Assembly: GCF_000189635.1 (NCBI RefSeq) | Contig: NW_002476413.1 | Location: 186,001 to 250,000, forward strand | Length of the DNA: 64,000 nucleotides | Direction of reading: 5' to 3' | Source: Tetrahymena thermophila SB210 | Taxonomy: Eukaryota; Ciliophora; Oligohymenophorea; Hymenostomatida; Tetrahymenidae | Part shown: piece by piece, positions 10,979 to 22,874 of the stretch | How the letters are laid out: every line of letters starts with the position of its first letter | How positions within the stretch are numbered: position 1 is the stretch's first letter | Made by a program: the position numbers and the translations under genes | Notes under the pieces: model-generated | What the model saw: the letters and a program-made list of their open reading frames with translations, nothing else | Databases searched by the model: none | What the model was told of the DNA's origin: nothing

Positions 10979-13900
10979 TCACTTTTGTTTTGCTTTAAAT
11001 TATATTGTTTTTATATATTAAATTTCTGGTTAATCTTCATTTTCTTTCATCATTAACATAAGATTAGTAAATTGAGATTCTGATTTAATTATACTTTATT
11101 GTTTAGGTGAATTAATATTATCATTATTACACGAGTAAAAAGATGAAAGCTGATTTTACTGCATTTAACTTTTGTAAATTAAAGAGTTCTATTATGTCAA
11201 AGGTAAGATGTTATTTAAAATTTTACTTTTATTTTATTAAAAATCTTCATCTTCTAGATTTTCTAATTTACATAATGTTTAAGGAAAAGGTTCATTTGAT
11301 TTTAATATTTCTACCTCAAATTATCTTATGATAAAATTTGTGTTATCATAAATTCTAATAATAAATGTTTCCACATCTTGTAATTTAGGGGTCCCATATA
11401 AAACTATCGCATTTGATTTTAGAGTAAATTTCATCCAAGATGGAAGTTGCTAGTTCACAGAAGATCCATAGTTCATCACATCCAAGTTAAAAAATCTTCT
11501 TAAAAGTGAGCATTAAAGATTCTCAACTTTTTTAAAAGCTTGAACTGAATGAATGTCAAAAAAATTCTAATGGATTGATTCTCCTAAGCTTGGTTTAAAA
11601 ATAGAAGGTGTCGATTCAGCAATTCCATAACAATCAGCGATTAGTAAATTAAAAATTAGTCTATATGGAAATTTATTTTAACTTAAAACCAGGAGTTGGC
11701 TTTTTTCCAATTTAAAGAAGCTCAAGAGAAGCTCTCTCATTAATTTGATTTGATTTTTTATATTTTCAGTTTAAATTTAAATGTGAGGAAAGCTAAGAAG
11801 TTTTTAGTCGTTATCATTTTCTTCTGGAATAGTTTTTAAGTACTTGAAATACCAACCATTTTTTACATCTTAGCTAAATTATGATTCAATTATAGCAGAT
11901 TGTTTAAGGAATTAATAAATTTAATCAAGTAAAGGATGGCTCTTTATTAAAGTTCTTGAGATAAGACCTTTGAGGCATTGGTATAGCCTTGAACTAGAAT
12001 CAACTAGTTCAGGTATTACAGACTTTATAGAAATAACTTGATTTAAGTGTTTTATAGAAATATCCATTTCAGTCATAAGTTTAATAATGAGCTTCATTTA
12101 TATTTAACCTTATTCATTTATAAAATTTTAAGCAATAAAATTTCTCTGTTCATCAACTTTAAAATTTTTATTATTTAAATCATTTTTTATATTTGATTGA
12201 TTTTAATTATCTTCTTCATCCAATTTGCTTTCTAAATATTTCTAAAACAAAGTTTTGTTTTCTTTTACATCAGTGTTTTAAATTATTTTTTTGATATTTT
12301 TTAAAATTTTCATGATTTTTTATTCTTTTAAAAGTAAAGATTTTTAAACAGAATTATATTTGTTTTCTCCTTCTTTCTCTTAATGATTTTTTGAAAATAT
12401 TGAGTTGATGGATTCTTCAATGAATAATTCTTCTCTAAATTCAAGATTAGTATTATTTTCTTAGATTTATGAAACTAGATTAATTTATTTCACATTTTTT
12501 GAAAAATTATTTTTTTCTTTATTAATTTAATTTTTTTAAGCGGCTAAAAAATCTTGTAACTACTCCTTATATTTACTTAAATTTATTTTTTTTATAAATT
12601 CTTTATAAAAAAGTATAGCTTTCATGTTTTCATCAGACATTATTGTTATTTTTTTGTAATATTATTGAAAGACCTCTACTTTTTCTCTTGAATATAAATT
12701 ATTTTTATTCAGTGTAAAATTGAAGAAGTAACTACGATATTTATACAGCCCAAAAATAGTCAAAATTGGTCCGAATATTTTAATTAATGAACTTAAAACA
12801 TATTGAAATGGAATATTATAAATATAGATATTAAAAGTATCTGATATTATTGTATAACCATCTGTAGCTTCTATTTTTATTGTAACTATAGATCTGTATT
12901 ATCCTACAGGAACACTGCCAAAGAATCTTAGAGAATTGCTTGATTGTTAAATCCAAGCTCCAGAAACGGCATCACAATAATCATCACCGCATTTAAATTA
13001 AACAGAGTAATTAATTATATTTGTATCAGGATTAATAAATGTATCTGAGCTAAACTCAAAAGCTAGATTTTCAGTAATGCCAACTTAACCATTTTGATAA
13101 AGTTAATTAAATTGTTATTGTAAAGTCTTATTTTAATTTAATTTGATAGGTTACTTAAGAATTATGAATGATTAAGCTTAGCTTAATTAAAAAGAACTTT
13201 GAATATCATAATTGACCCCATCACTTATGATTGCTTGAAATTCTATCTAATCATCTGTCAATAAATTATCTTGTTTAAAAAATAAAATCCGCTTTTCAAA
13301 AACATGATTGATATTTATAATATCTCCTTCTAGTTTTAGTCTAGTTTAAAAATTAGATATTTAAGCAATAACACCATCATAAGAAATACTAACAAATTTG
13401 CCTTATCCCTTTGGCACTTCAATATAAATTTGAATATCATTTTAAATAGAAAATATAAAATATTTCTACATTTACTGATTTAAATTTTATTATGAGTATT
13501 CTGGAACTGCTTGAGGAGTTTTAAAGAATCTCAAAGAATTAACAACATTAAATAAAATAGGATTGTAACATACAGATTCTTTTAATATTCTTTTTACTTT
13601 GTCTAAAATAGCCTAATTTCCATTCATGGTGGAATCTTAAAATCTAAAATCTTAATTACTATCAAAATTACTTGTTACTAGTAAATTCTCTTAATTTAAA
13701 ATACCCATTACACGAAGTTATTTATAAATTTGTAAACTCATTTCAGATGATATTTAGATTCCATCATCTATAAATACTTATTAGGAAAAAGAATTTTGTG
13801 TTATTGGAAACTTATGTTCTAATATAATAGTATTTAACTGAGGAACAGAGGCGTCGTTTCCAAGAGCATCTTTAACTGATCTAATATTTATACTATCTAG

Positions 13901-16153
13901 TTGAGAATTAAAGCTAATCCAATAAGGTAAATTTACTATTTGATAATTTTAATAAAAATATACATTCGTTAATTTTGCTCCGTTCTTAGGATAAATTTGA
14001 TAAAATTAAAATTAAAAGGTCTATCCTATCAAAAGCGTTTAGTTATATTACTGTTTTAAGTAAGAAATTTAATTTGTTTGCTATCCCTAGACCAAAAATA
14101 TCTCTGTATGCACTTAAATCTAATTGCTAATAGGAATAGTAGTAATACCTACTGTATTCGTTAACATTGCAATTTGTTCGTTTTAATTAACGCAACTAGA
14201 CAACCCATTTTAATCCCCATTCATAAATTTAGAGATAATTTTTAGACTATTTAGGTCTCTAATATCAACCAATGTTAAAAAACCTACAATATTACTTGTA
14301 ACTAATAAAAATTTATCTGAGTATAATGGTGTTATTTGCATTGTTGTTCCATCTAACTGAATTCTACTTATGAATTTTATTTCTGGCAAATAACTCAAAT
14401 CGATTATACCGATGCCTTTAGGTCCTTCACAAGCAAATGCATATTTTAAATCTTGAGATTGTATGATACAAAATCCACCGTTTGTTTTTAGATATTTAGC
14501 TATTTATAACTCATATTTATTTCCTATTGAAAGAGCTAAAAATCCATCATTTCTTGATGCGCACAAAATAAACTTGTTGTCTTATGAAAAGATAAGCTCT
14601 ACAACTTAGTTGCTTATTTGAAGACTAGAAAGGACTTATAAATTTAGAAGACCTTTTGAAGAATCAACTAAAAAAACAGTTGTGTATGCTGCTATTCCTA
14701 TTAACTTTTTATTGTGGTTATATCTGATCCCTTCCATTACAATATTAGGATTATTTCCATTGAGAGAAAACACTGGTTACAATTTTTAACTAGAAGAAAT
14801 TTAATTCATTTAATATACAAAAAGGAGGATGCCTTTATTATCTCCTGGTGTAATAATATATCCGCTCTCTTCATCTATAATAGCTGATTCTGTATAATAG
14901 ATGTTTTGTGGTACTACCTATTATAAAAGTTGCATATTATTTGGATTACCTTTCAAATCAAAAATAAACAATCCATCTTTATCAAAACTTCCAATGAAGA
15001 ATTTGTCATTCTGAGTTATGTAGCAGCGCCAACGATACATCGCTGTTCCTATTACAGTTTAATTTGCTTGAATTGTGTTAAAAAGATTAGGATATTCGTT
15101 GTTTAAATTTGGAGTAACTTTTTAATAGATTTACAATTAAATTCCATTTATATAGTACAAGAAACCTTCATCCTTTGATAATCTAATAGAGAAAGAGTAA
15201 CCTGGTGATCTTATCCACTAAAATAGCTTAGGATATTTACTTTGATTTCTTTTGCTGATGTCAAAAATAAATATTCCTAATTATTAAGCACCAATTAAAA
15301 TAAAGTTTTAATCATCTGTTAATCTTATTTCATTTAAAGTAGGAGATTGATTTAACGGCCACCAAGCCTTAACATCAAAGTCAAATTAAGAAACTACAGT
15401 GCCATCTTTTATAGAATCTAAGTTTATGAAATTAGCAATATATAAACCACTCCATGAATCTATAGCATAAATATACTAATCGTTAGTCAATACAATGTTT
15501 TAAAATCCATAATCTGCAGGAGTTGTAAATATTTTTTCAAGACTTAGCATATTATTCTATTAGAGCTAAAATCTTACAGCTATTAAATTTATGTTTGCTA
15601 AAAATAAATAGGAATTTTTAGCGTAAACAATATAAAAAGGGACCATTTATACATCAATCTATCCAATAATTTTCATTTAACTCCTAGAGAATATGTCATA
15701 AATAACTAAGATATTATTGGAAGTACCAGCTGCCCATTTATCATTATTAAATAAGAAAAGCGAAGTGATACTTTAGCCAAAATTAGAGTTGTCAGAGCAA
15801 ATATAGTTTAAAGTATAACTTGGCTAAGTGTTTAACTAAAACATAGAAATTCTACCTTGATATTAGAAAAACAAATATTATCCATCACTAGTGACTGATA
15901 ACAAATCAACTTCACCTTTATCCTTGACTTATAGTAGAACCTTAAAGGAAGTTTGATCAAGAATAGCAATACCATCTTAACCATTAGCTAAAAAGAGTAA
16001 ACCTAATTTATCACAAACAACAAGCTACTGGATTGTGTTTTCTATAGATTAAATGCTACTAACATAGTAAGGTGAAGGTGAAAATATTTAATTTATTTGC
16101 TAGCTTAGATACAAATAAGGAAAAAGCAATAATATAAAGGTAATTTCTTTCAT
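10979..16153 (-). CDS. Beta-propeller (LVIVD-type) / cadherin-like transmembrane protein
   Basis: Single open frame from ATG 16153 to TGA 10979, 1724 residues, no intron needed. It begins with a signal peptide (KEITFILLLFPYLYLS). Residues about 20-690 are repeated propeller blades with motifs such as ILVIYDI, GIFIFDIS, GLFIFDLKG, GIGIIDLS and LTLVDIRD, as in LVIVD or surface-layer-type propellers. Cadherin-like (CADG) segments follow: LPYWISFNSQ near 743, and AWIQ...LRFFGSVP...IKIEATDGYT near 1066-1105. A membrane helix (about 1113-1145) is followed by a Lys/Asn/Gln-rich tail and, near 1566, another CADG-like block LPSWMKF...LYGTP. Probably a surface adhesion or scaffold protein; partner unknown. 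Convergent with receptor paralogue 1, and a deleted relic of it lies at 1.5-2.5 kb. Confidence 0.85.
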
Positions 16154-17644
16154 TTATATTATGATTTATCTTTTGATTAATTTTTTGTTTCTTCTTAAAG
16201 TTTTCTTTATGATTCTTAGAAAGGTACTATTATTGATAAATTAAAAATAAAAAACAACTTACATATGTAAAAATATTGTTTACAATTAGTATTTTTGATT
16301 AATTTGATTAAAATAAAATATCTTGAAATACAGTATGATTTTTATCAATTTTAGATTTTTTAAAAGGGCTTTTGGTGGTTGATTAAAACTTGAATTAAAA
16401 AAAACTATATGACGTTCTTGAAAAATAAAATTAGAAGAAAGATTTCATCTCAATATATTTTAATAGGACATTAACAATAAATATTATACTGTAATGATGA
16501 ATGATATAAAAATTAAGATTGTAACATATAAGGTTAGAACTTAATTTAATTTTTCCTAATGCTAAAATACAGGAATGAATTAAACAAGTAAAGGAATAAG
16601 AGATAAATAGTATAAAATATGATGGCAATAAAAATAATATGCATTTTAACAAATAGAGCATAAAAATAATAGAAAAATTTAAGAATGCTTCTTATTATTA
16701 TAAGCGATAAAATGAACTAATTAAATACCTACTTTTTAGTTCATAAGAAGAATAAATATATAGACTAGTGTTTGTATAAGTAATTAGAGCTTGGGTTAAG
16801 AAGTGGGAAAAAAAATGCTTTTTTCTGATTAAAGTTAAAAAACAGTCAAAAAGAAAAATTAAAAATTTCCTTTTTTTAAAAAATATCAAAGAATTAGTGT
16901 ATTGATTACTTTAATTAATTTTATTAATTATTTAGATGATAAATATTTTAATAGTATTTTATTTGTTTAAAAAACACTAGAATTCCAAATTATTTAGCAA
17001 ATCATAACCGACTACCTCATCAAACTTTAAATATTTTAAGCAGGAAATTATTTTAAATAAAGCGAAATTTAATGTAAAATAATTTACTTTTATATTAATT
17101 TGTATAAATGAATTGATACAATTGAAATATTATTTAATTTTGTAATGTTTCTTTTGTATTAAATAAAAGTGACAAACTATTTTATATAATTTTGTAGATT
17201 GATAGAGTGAGTACTATTTCATAAACAGTTTTCTGACTTAAAAGCGTCTAAAATTTTTTACATAAAAATTTAATGCAAAAATGAAAAATTAATTAAAAGA
17301 AGTTTTTATTTTTTCCATCCTGATTTTTTCATTTTTCACAAAGTATTTTTCAACTATTTATGCTTTTTTAAATAATTAATTTTTTATTTAATTAAAAATA
17401 CATATCATTTGCATGATTCAAAGTCATTTTTTTTTATCTGTTAGGTTAAAAAAACTTTTGTAAAAAAAATGACTAAGACTATTAAAATAGAGTTTCTTTT
17501 ATTTATTAAAAATTGATGTTGTTTAATTTAGCTTAATGATTTAATTCATCTAATATTATCTATCAAATATTTATTATAAAAATAATGCAATCTTTATAAA
17601 AAAATCTGAAATACTAATATTTGTGCATTTGAATGATCACTTAC
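16154..17644. other. Intergenic upstream of the propeller gene
   Basis: AT-rich. Positions 16540-16830 have a decayed copy at 2500-2830. Positions 17360-17590 share sequence with 20900-21060 (TCATTTGCA...ATCTGTTA...), the DNA downstream of the second relic of an unidentified gene. No intact gene is seen; two short minus-strand standard-code ORFs here have no family features. Confidence 0.55.
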
Positions 17645-17980
17645 CATGCCAAGATAGGCTTTTTCCAAGATAGCTATATTTTAGACCACAGTATAGATTA
17701 TAAAAGATTAATAGCAACTTAATTTTTTTATTTCTTATATAATTGATCTAGTTTAATCTAAATCTTAAGCTTTTAAGTATTCAACCAATCTCTATTTTAG
17801 TGAAAATCTTCTTGAGTATAACATCTCATATGATTTTACTTATCTGATAAAAATCTTTTCTTCATAATTTTGACTTTCTGTATTAATTAATATATAGGTA
17901 TCCTTATCTCCACTATTTAATCATCCTTATTTTTCCAATTTTTATTCTTCTACATTTAATTTAGTTTTATCAATTTTCAT
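17645..17980 (-). pseudogene. Relic exon of an unidentified gene (copy 1)
   Basis: From ATG 17980 a frame of 112 codons runs to ATG|GTAAGT at 17645, ending in a good splice donor. It contains a protein-like helical stretch: KSYEMLYSRRFSLKQRLVEY, then DQTRSIIQEIKKLSCYQSF. One in-frame TGA at 17923-17921 breaks it and no second exon follows. A diverged copy with a longer 3' part lies at 21176-21775. The family is not recognised. Confidence 0.5.
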
Positions 17981-18879
17981 GTAATTGTAAAGTTGAAAAT
18001 ATATTTTTTATGTTTCATTATAAATTTTAAGTTGAAAAATTATTTTAATTGATAAGTTTTATGCAGTTTTAAGACAATCAAGTCTAAAAAGTATTAGTTT
18101 TATTAGCGAAAAGCCAAAAAAACAGAAATTTTTTAACCATGACTATGAGACATAAAAACTAATATAAAAATAAACTAAAATATGGAATTAATAAAATTAC
18201 TAACATCAAATAAAGATTCCCTCACCCAAAAATTAAAGCTATTATTGATATTTTATTTTAGTAAGAAAATAGATCGATTTCTTAATTAAAAATTTTGTAT
18301 TGAATAATTATATATTACTAATCCTGAAATTTCATTTAATTTTAAGGATTATTTTAAGTAATTTTATTAATTTTTTTTAATAAATTTATTTTACCTTATT
18401 TTTTTTTAGTTTAAAATCTTAAACTTGTAATCTTAATTAAATATATATTTTTTATTCATTCATTTTGAATGAAAATTAATTTAAAAAATTTATCTAATTA
18501 AAAATAAATAGTAAAAGTCAATAAATATAATAGCTTAAAAGTCTAAAAAATACTTAAAAACAAAAATATTTTGTTTTTCTTATTAAAAAATATTAATAAT
18601 GTTAATAAATTTATTTTAACAATAAAGTATATATAAAAAATCAAAACCAATAAAAAAACTTCTTATTTTAAAAATTATATAGATATTTAACTATTCATCT
18701 AATGCAGTTTTTTTTAATTTTTGTGTATCATTATTTTTTGAATATGCAATGAGCTAATAGCAATTGTTTATTTTTTGAATTTAAAAATATTTATTAGATT
18801 TTTGAATTTAAAGAAAAGTGCTTTTCAAATAAATAATTAAAAAGCTTCGGCCTTTTATTAAATGATAGATAGTTTGTTC
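17981..18879. other. AT-rich intergenic DNA
   Basis: About 900 bp of very AT-rich sequence with long A/T runs. No coding frame, RNA or repeat shared with the rest of the window is recognised. Confidence 0.5.
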
Positions 18880-20203
18880 TGTTACAAACAAATTAAATTA
18901 AGACTACCTAACATTCAATATATTTTTTTTAGATTTTTTATATTTGAATTCACCTAAATGTAATGAATTATATAAATTTTATTATAAATAGACTCATGTT
19001 TTTAAAATTTAATTATTTCCTTACATTTTATTCCATATTCTAATGAATTTATATCTTAATAAATGTTGGTTATTTAAGGTTTTAAAAATATTATTCATAT
19101 TTATTTTTGAAAATAAAGATAAATTACTAAACATTTGAAATAATTATATAGTTTTAATGAATGCAATATCTATTTTTAAACCTAATAAAGGAGAGTTATT
19201 AAATAAATATAAAACCCAATAATTTAATTATGATATATAACTCTTTAAATATATTATAGATTAAACATATTTGAAATAATTAATTTCTCATGAAAATATT
19301 AAAAATTTACTGAGTAAATGTAGCTAAAAATATTTAGTATTAAATCGATTAGCTTATCTCTTAAATATATTAACAAAAATATTAACTAACAGTAAATATA
19401 AATGTAATATTACCAATGTTAATCAAAGCTAGAACAGAACTATTATAATTACTGTCTGTAATTTCAAAATTTAAATTAACACCTGCTGTTTTTAAGCATG
19501 AATGCATAAATAAGCAACAATTCCATTAAAAGAAATATCTTTATTATTTAGATCATAAAACAAAATCATTAAAATTAGTTAATTACTATCCATTAGTAAA
19601 TAAGAAGTAAATTAAAAACAATAAATATCAGTAAAATAAAACACTCTAAAAAATGAATTTTATTTTTGTTAGGTGAGTATATTTTATTCATATTTCGAAT
19701 AAAACAAAAAATTAATTAATTTTACTTCATTTCAATAAATTTATGCTTTATTTACTTATTTTTATTAAAAAATATCGAAATATGTTGATATTATTTAGAT
19801 AGATGTTTTATTTAAATATTAAATATTTTAAAAGGTTAAAGATATTTTTTATTCTATAATACAATTTTTAAAAAGAAGTTCCAAATTAATGGATTTACTT
19901 GTCACTTACCTTAACTTTATCAAAATTAATATTTCACTTTTACAAAAAGTTAAGTAGGTCAAAACTTTCTTTTAATTATCAGAAATCATCATTATCAAAA
20001 ATTATGTGGTTTTTTTGAATAAATAACTAGTTAAAAAAGTAAATTTTATAAAAAAAGGAAATAATTAAAATATGCAGTTTGTTTATCCTACCAATCAAAT
20101 TGCATCTTAATTACTTAATTTAATGTATAAATGAATTTTCTCACAATTTCTTTTTAAATAACTAAAGTTACTGAAACTAAAATTATAATCTAAAATTAAT
20201 TTT
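18880..20203 (+). repeat. Duplicated 5' flank in front of orphan module 2
   Basis: This aligns along its length with the DNA upstream of receptor paralogues 3 (about 32110-33525) and 4 (about 41500-42990), starting at a shared run GACTACCTA and ending in the CCAATCAAAT element at 20091-20100. No coding frame. It shows that the duplicated unit includes about 1.3 kb of upstream DNA. Confidence 0.7.
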
Positions 20204-20737
20204 CTGCTTAAAGATAAAATCCCATTTTTCATACTTCTTCTTCTCATAAAGTGTAAACTTAGAAATAAAAATATTTTCAATTAAAGAAATATATTAAATG
20301 CAATAGTTTTAAGTTATGTTAGAACTGATCTTTAAACAGATTGCTCTTAACTTTTAGTCTCTAAGTCATTTTTTTCCAGCAGTAAAATTACATAAATTTA
20401 GATCTCATATTTAAAATAAATTTTTTTGATGCAGGAAGTGAATGCTTAATAAATTAAGGTGGTCCCAGCAATCTAACAAACAACGATGCAGAATTTGCAG
20501 GGTATTTAAAGTAACAATTGTATAGGCGCAAAATAAATTCAATGCAAATCAGATAATAAGATAGTGCTTTCAACTAACAATTGCAAATCAGATACTACTT
20601 TTGTGATAAAAAAAAGTTCGTAATAATTTTGCTAAAAATTAATTAAAACAATTAAATGAATCTCTCCTTTTTCTAAAATTTATGAAATAAGAATCCTAAT
20701 TTTTTAATATTTTTTGTATTTTATTTATTATATATAT
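20204..20737 (+). pseudogene. Orphan N-terminal module 2 of the receptor family (exons 1-3 only)
   Basis: The signal-peptide exon starts CTGCTTAAAGAT where paralogue 2 has ATGCTTAAAGAT, so the start codon is lost. Exon 2 (TTAAGTTATGTTAGAAC) and exon 3 (AGTGAATGC...) follow; exon 3 is shortened and has lost codons. Exon 4 is absent because homology stops at 20737, where a direct repeat begins. It is a truncated, inactive copy. Confidence 0.75.
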
Positions 20738-20800
20738 AGTACCCTAAGGTACTGCCTTTTTCAAGGCTACATACACGAATACTAATAAGATTTGTAATTA
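20738..20800. repeat. Direct repeat, left copy (bounds a 1-kb insert)
   Basis: The sequence AGTACCCTAAGGTACT (a near-palindrome) then GCCTTTTTCAAGGCTACATA is repeated with few changes at 21793-21851 in the same orientation. Receptor-family homology stops exactly before it. Confidence 0.75.
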
Positions 20801-21175
20801 TAATGTTATAAATTTGTTTTAAAAAGCTAGTCTAAAAAATTAATCGCCAGGCCACACTTTTCCTCTTATATATTATGTGTTTTTTAAATAAATATTATTT
20901 TAATTAATTATAATAATACCACTCATTTGCAAGACTCAATATCATTTTTGTTATCTGTTAAGCTAAATAATTTTTAATAAATAATTGATTAGACTTTGTT
21001 TCATTTAATTATCAAAAATTGATGTCATAATTTAATTTATTTATGCTGTTTTATTGCAAACATTTTTTATTAAAAGAATGCATTTGTTTTAAAAAATCAG
21101 AGGTGTTTTTTATTGGTCTATTTTTAAAATATCTATAAATTAAAAAATGATTTATTATTAATTTTATTTAGTTTT
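20801..21175. other. Left part of insert, downstream of relic copy 2
   Basis: AT-rich. Positions 20900-21060 align with 17360-17590. No gene is seen. It lies between the left direct repeat and the 3' end of the unidentified relic gene. Confidence 0.5.
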
Positions 21176-21775
21176 TCACTCATTTATTTCAATTATATCT
21201 AAATTTTTGACGTCTTCTTTAGGTTTTTATTCAAGTCTTTCAGATTTAATCCCTTAAAATGGAGTTGATATTGATGCTTTTCTTATATTTTGTCTTCTTC
21301 CTTTTCATTTTGTTCTCTTGAGATTTAAAAGATTGTAATCTTTGTTATTATGATAAAATTATTCTTAATTGATAGCGATTAAATCTAAATCCGCTCTCTT
21401 CTTGTTTTGCATTTTTCTTCTATGTCATATACTATTCTTGTACTACAATTGTTTGCTTATCTGTTTTTCTTTATTTTCTAAAATTAATATTACTTTTGAA
21501 TTAAATTATTCTACAAAATAATTTTGTGATAGTAAAAAGTAACTCATCTATTCTCTTCACTTGTCATGTTTCTATTGACTTTTTATAAGATAGGTATATT
21601 TTAGACCATATTCTAAATTATTAAAGATTCATAGGAACTTAATTGTTTTATATATTATATAATTAATCTAGCTTAACCTAAATCTTCTGTTTTTTAAGTT
21701 TTTCAGCTAATCTTTATTTTAGTTAAAAACTTCTTGAATATTTCTTCTCATATGATTTTACTGATCTGGAAAAAA
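21176..21775 (-). pseudogene. Relic of an unidentified gene (copy 2)
   Basis: Minus-strand coding traces: KSYEKKYSRSFQLKQRLAEK, then after a frameshift EDLGQARLIIQYIKQLSSYE and QNIPIL, matching copy 1 at 17645-17980. Further on, ESGFRFNRYQLRIILSQQQR and a C-terminal RKASISTPFQGIKSERLEQ ending at a TGA at 21178-21176 lie in different frames. At least two frame changes make it a pseudogene. Basic and Gln-rich; family unknown. Confidence 0.5.
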
Positions 21776-21792
21776 GCATTTTATTTATGCAC

Positions 21793-21851
21793 AGAACCCT
21801 AGGGTACTACCTTTTCAAGGCTACATACAAGAATAATAACAAGTTTCAATT
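21793..21851. repeat. Direct repeat, right copy
   Basis: Same orientation as 20738-20800: AACCCTAGGGTACTACCTTT, then CAAGGCTACATACAAGAATA. Immediately after it the receptor-type 5' flank begins, so the pair brackets a foreign segment. Confidence 0.75.
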
Positions 21852-22874
21852 ATTTATTAAAAGAGCAGCAAAAGCATTTAGTTTAAAGTTGATTATTTTA
21901 GCTCTTAAATATATTAATAAAAATATAAAATTAAATCAAATTTAGATATAATATTACCAATATTAATGAAAGAAGAACTTTTATATTTACTGTCTATATT
22001 TTTAAAATTGCAAATTACGCTTGCGGTTATTAAACACAAAAGAGAGAGTAGCAACTCCATAAATTGAAATATCTTTATTATTAAGATCATTTAATACAAC
22101 CCTTAAAATTAGGTAATTAATTATTACCCACTAGTTAGAGGAAAAAAAAATAACACTAAAAAAATTAATTATATTTTAGTTAGGTGGGGAGGTTTATTCA
22201 TATTCTATAACAATTTATATCTAAATTAATTGAATTTAATTTCAATAAACTTATGCTTAGCCAAATGATTTATTTACATATTTATTATTTAAAAAAAATA
22301 CACAAAATAGCCATAAAAAAACATAGGAATATTTTGATATGAAATATATTTTTTATAAACTATAAAAAAACTTTAATAGGCTAAAGAAATATTTTATTTC
22401 TATTATAACATTTTTAAAAAGTAGCTTGAAATTGATGGGTTTACTTGTGATTTATTTACCTTAAAATAACCAAAACTAATATTTTACTCCAATAAAATAC
22501 TAATAAAAAAAGTAGATTAGTCAAAACTTTCTTTTTGTTTCAGAAATTATCTTAATACTAAATATTGTGGTTTTTTTTGAATAAATCACTAGTTAAAAAA
22601 AGTAAATATAAAAACAGAAAGAAAATAATTAAATAGGCTGTTTTTGTTTTCAGCAATCAAATTACACGAAATTATTTAATTTTATGAATAAATGCCTTTT
22701 TCCACTCCAGTTTAAAGTACTAATCAATTTTAATAATAAATAATATCCAAATATATCAAAACAGTAAGGATTGACTCATCCTTAATTAGAAATTAATTCC
22801 TCCCAATTCACTAAAATTAATAAAAAATAACAAATAAAAAAATTTACTAAATTATAAAATCTCGAATAAAGAAT
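21852..22874 (+). repeat. Duplicated 5' flank of receptor paralogue 2
   Basis: This aligns with about 19300-20203, 32570-33525 and 41930-42990. Compared with those it is truncated on the left by the insert. It contains GCAATCAAAT at 22653-22662, the paralogue-2 form of the shared promoter-proximal element. No coding frame. Confidence 0.65.

Noticed and set aside
20738-20760. CCCTAA run as telomere-like sequence
   Set aside because: Only a single unit; ciliate telomeres are tandem CCCCAA repeats and none are present.
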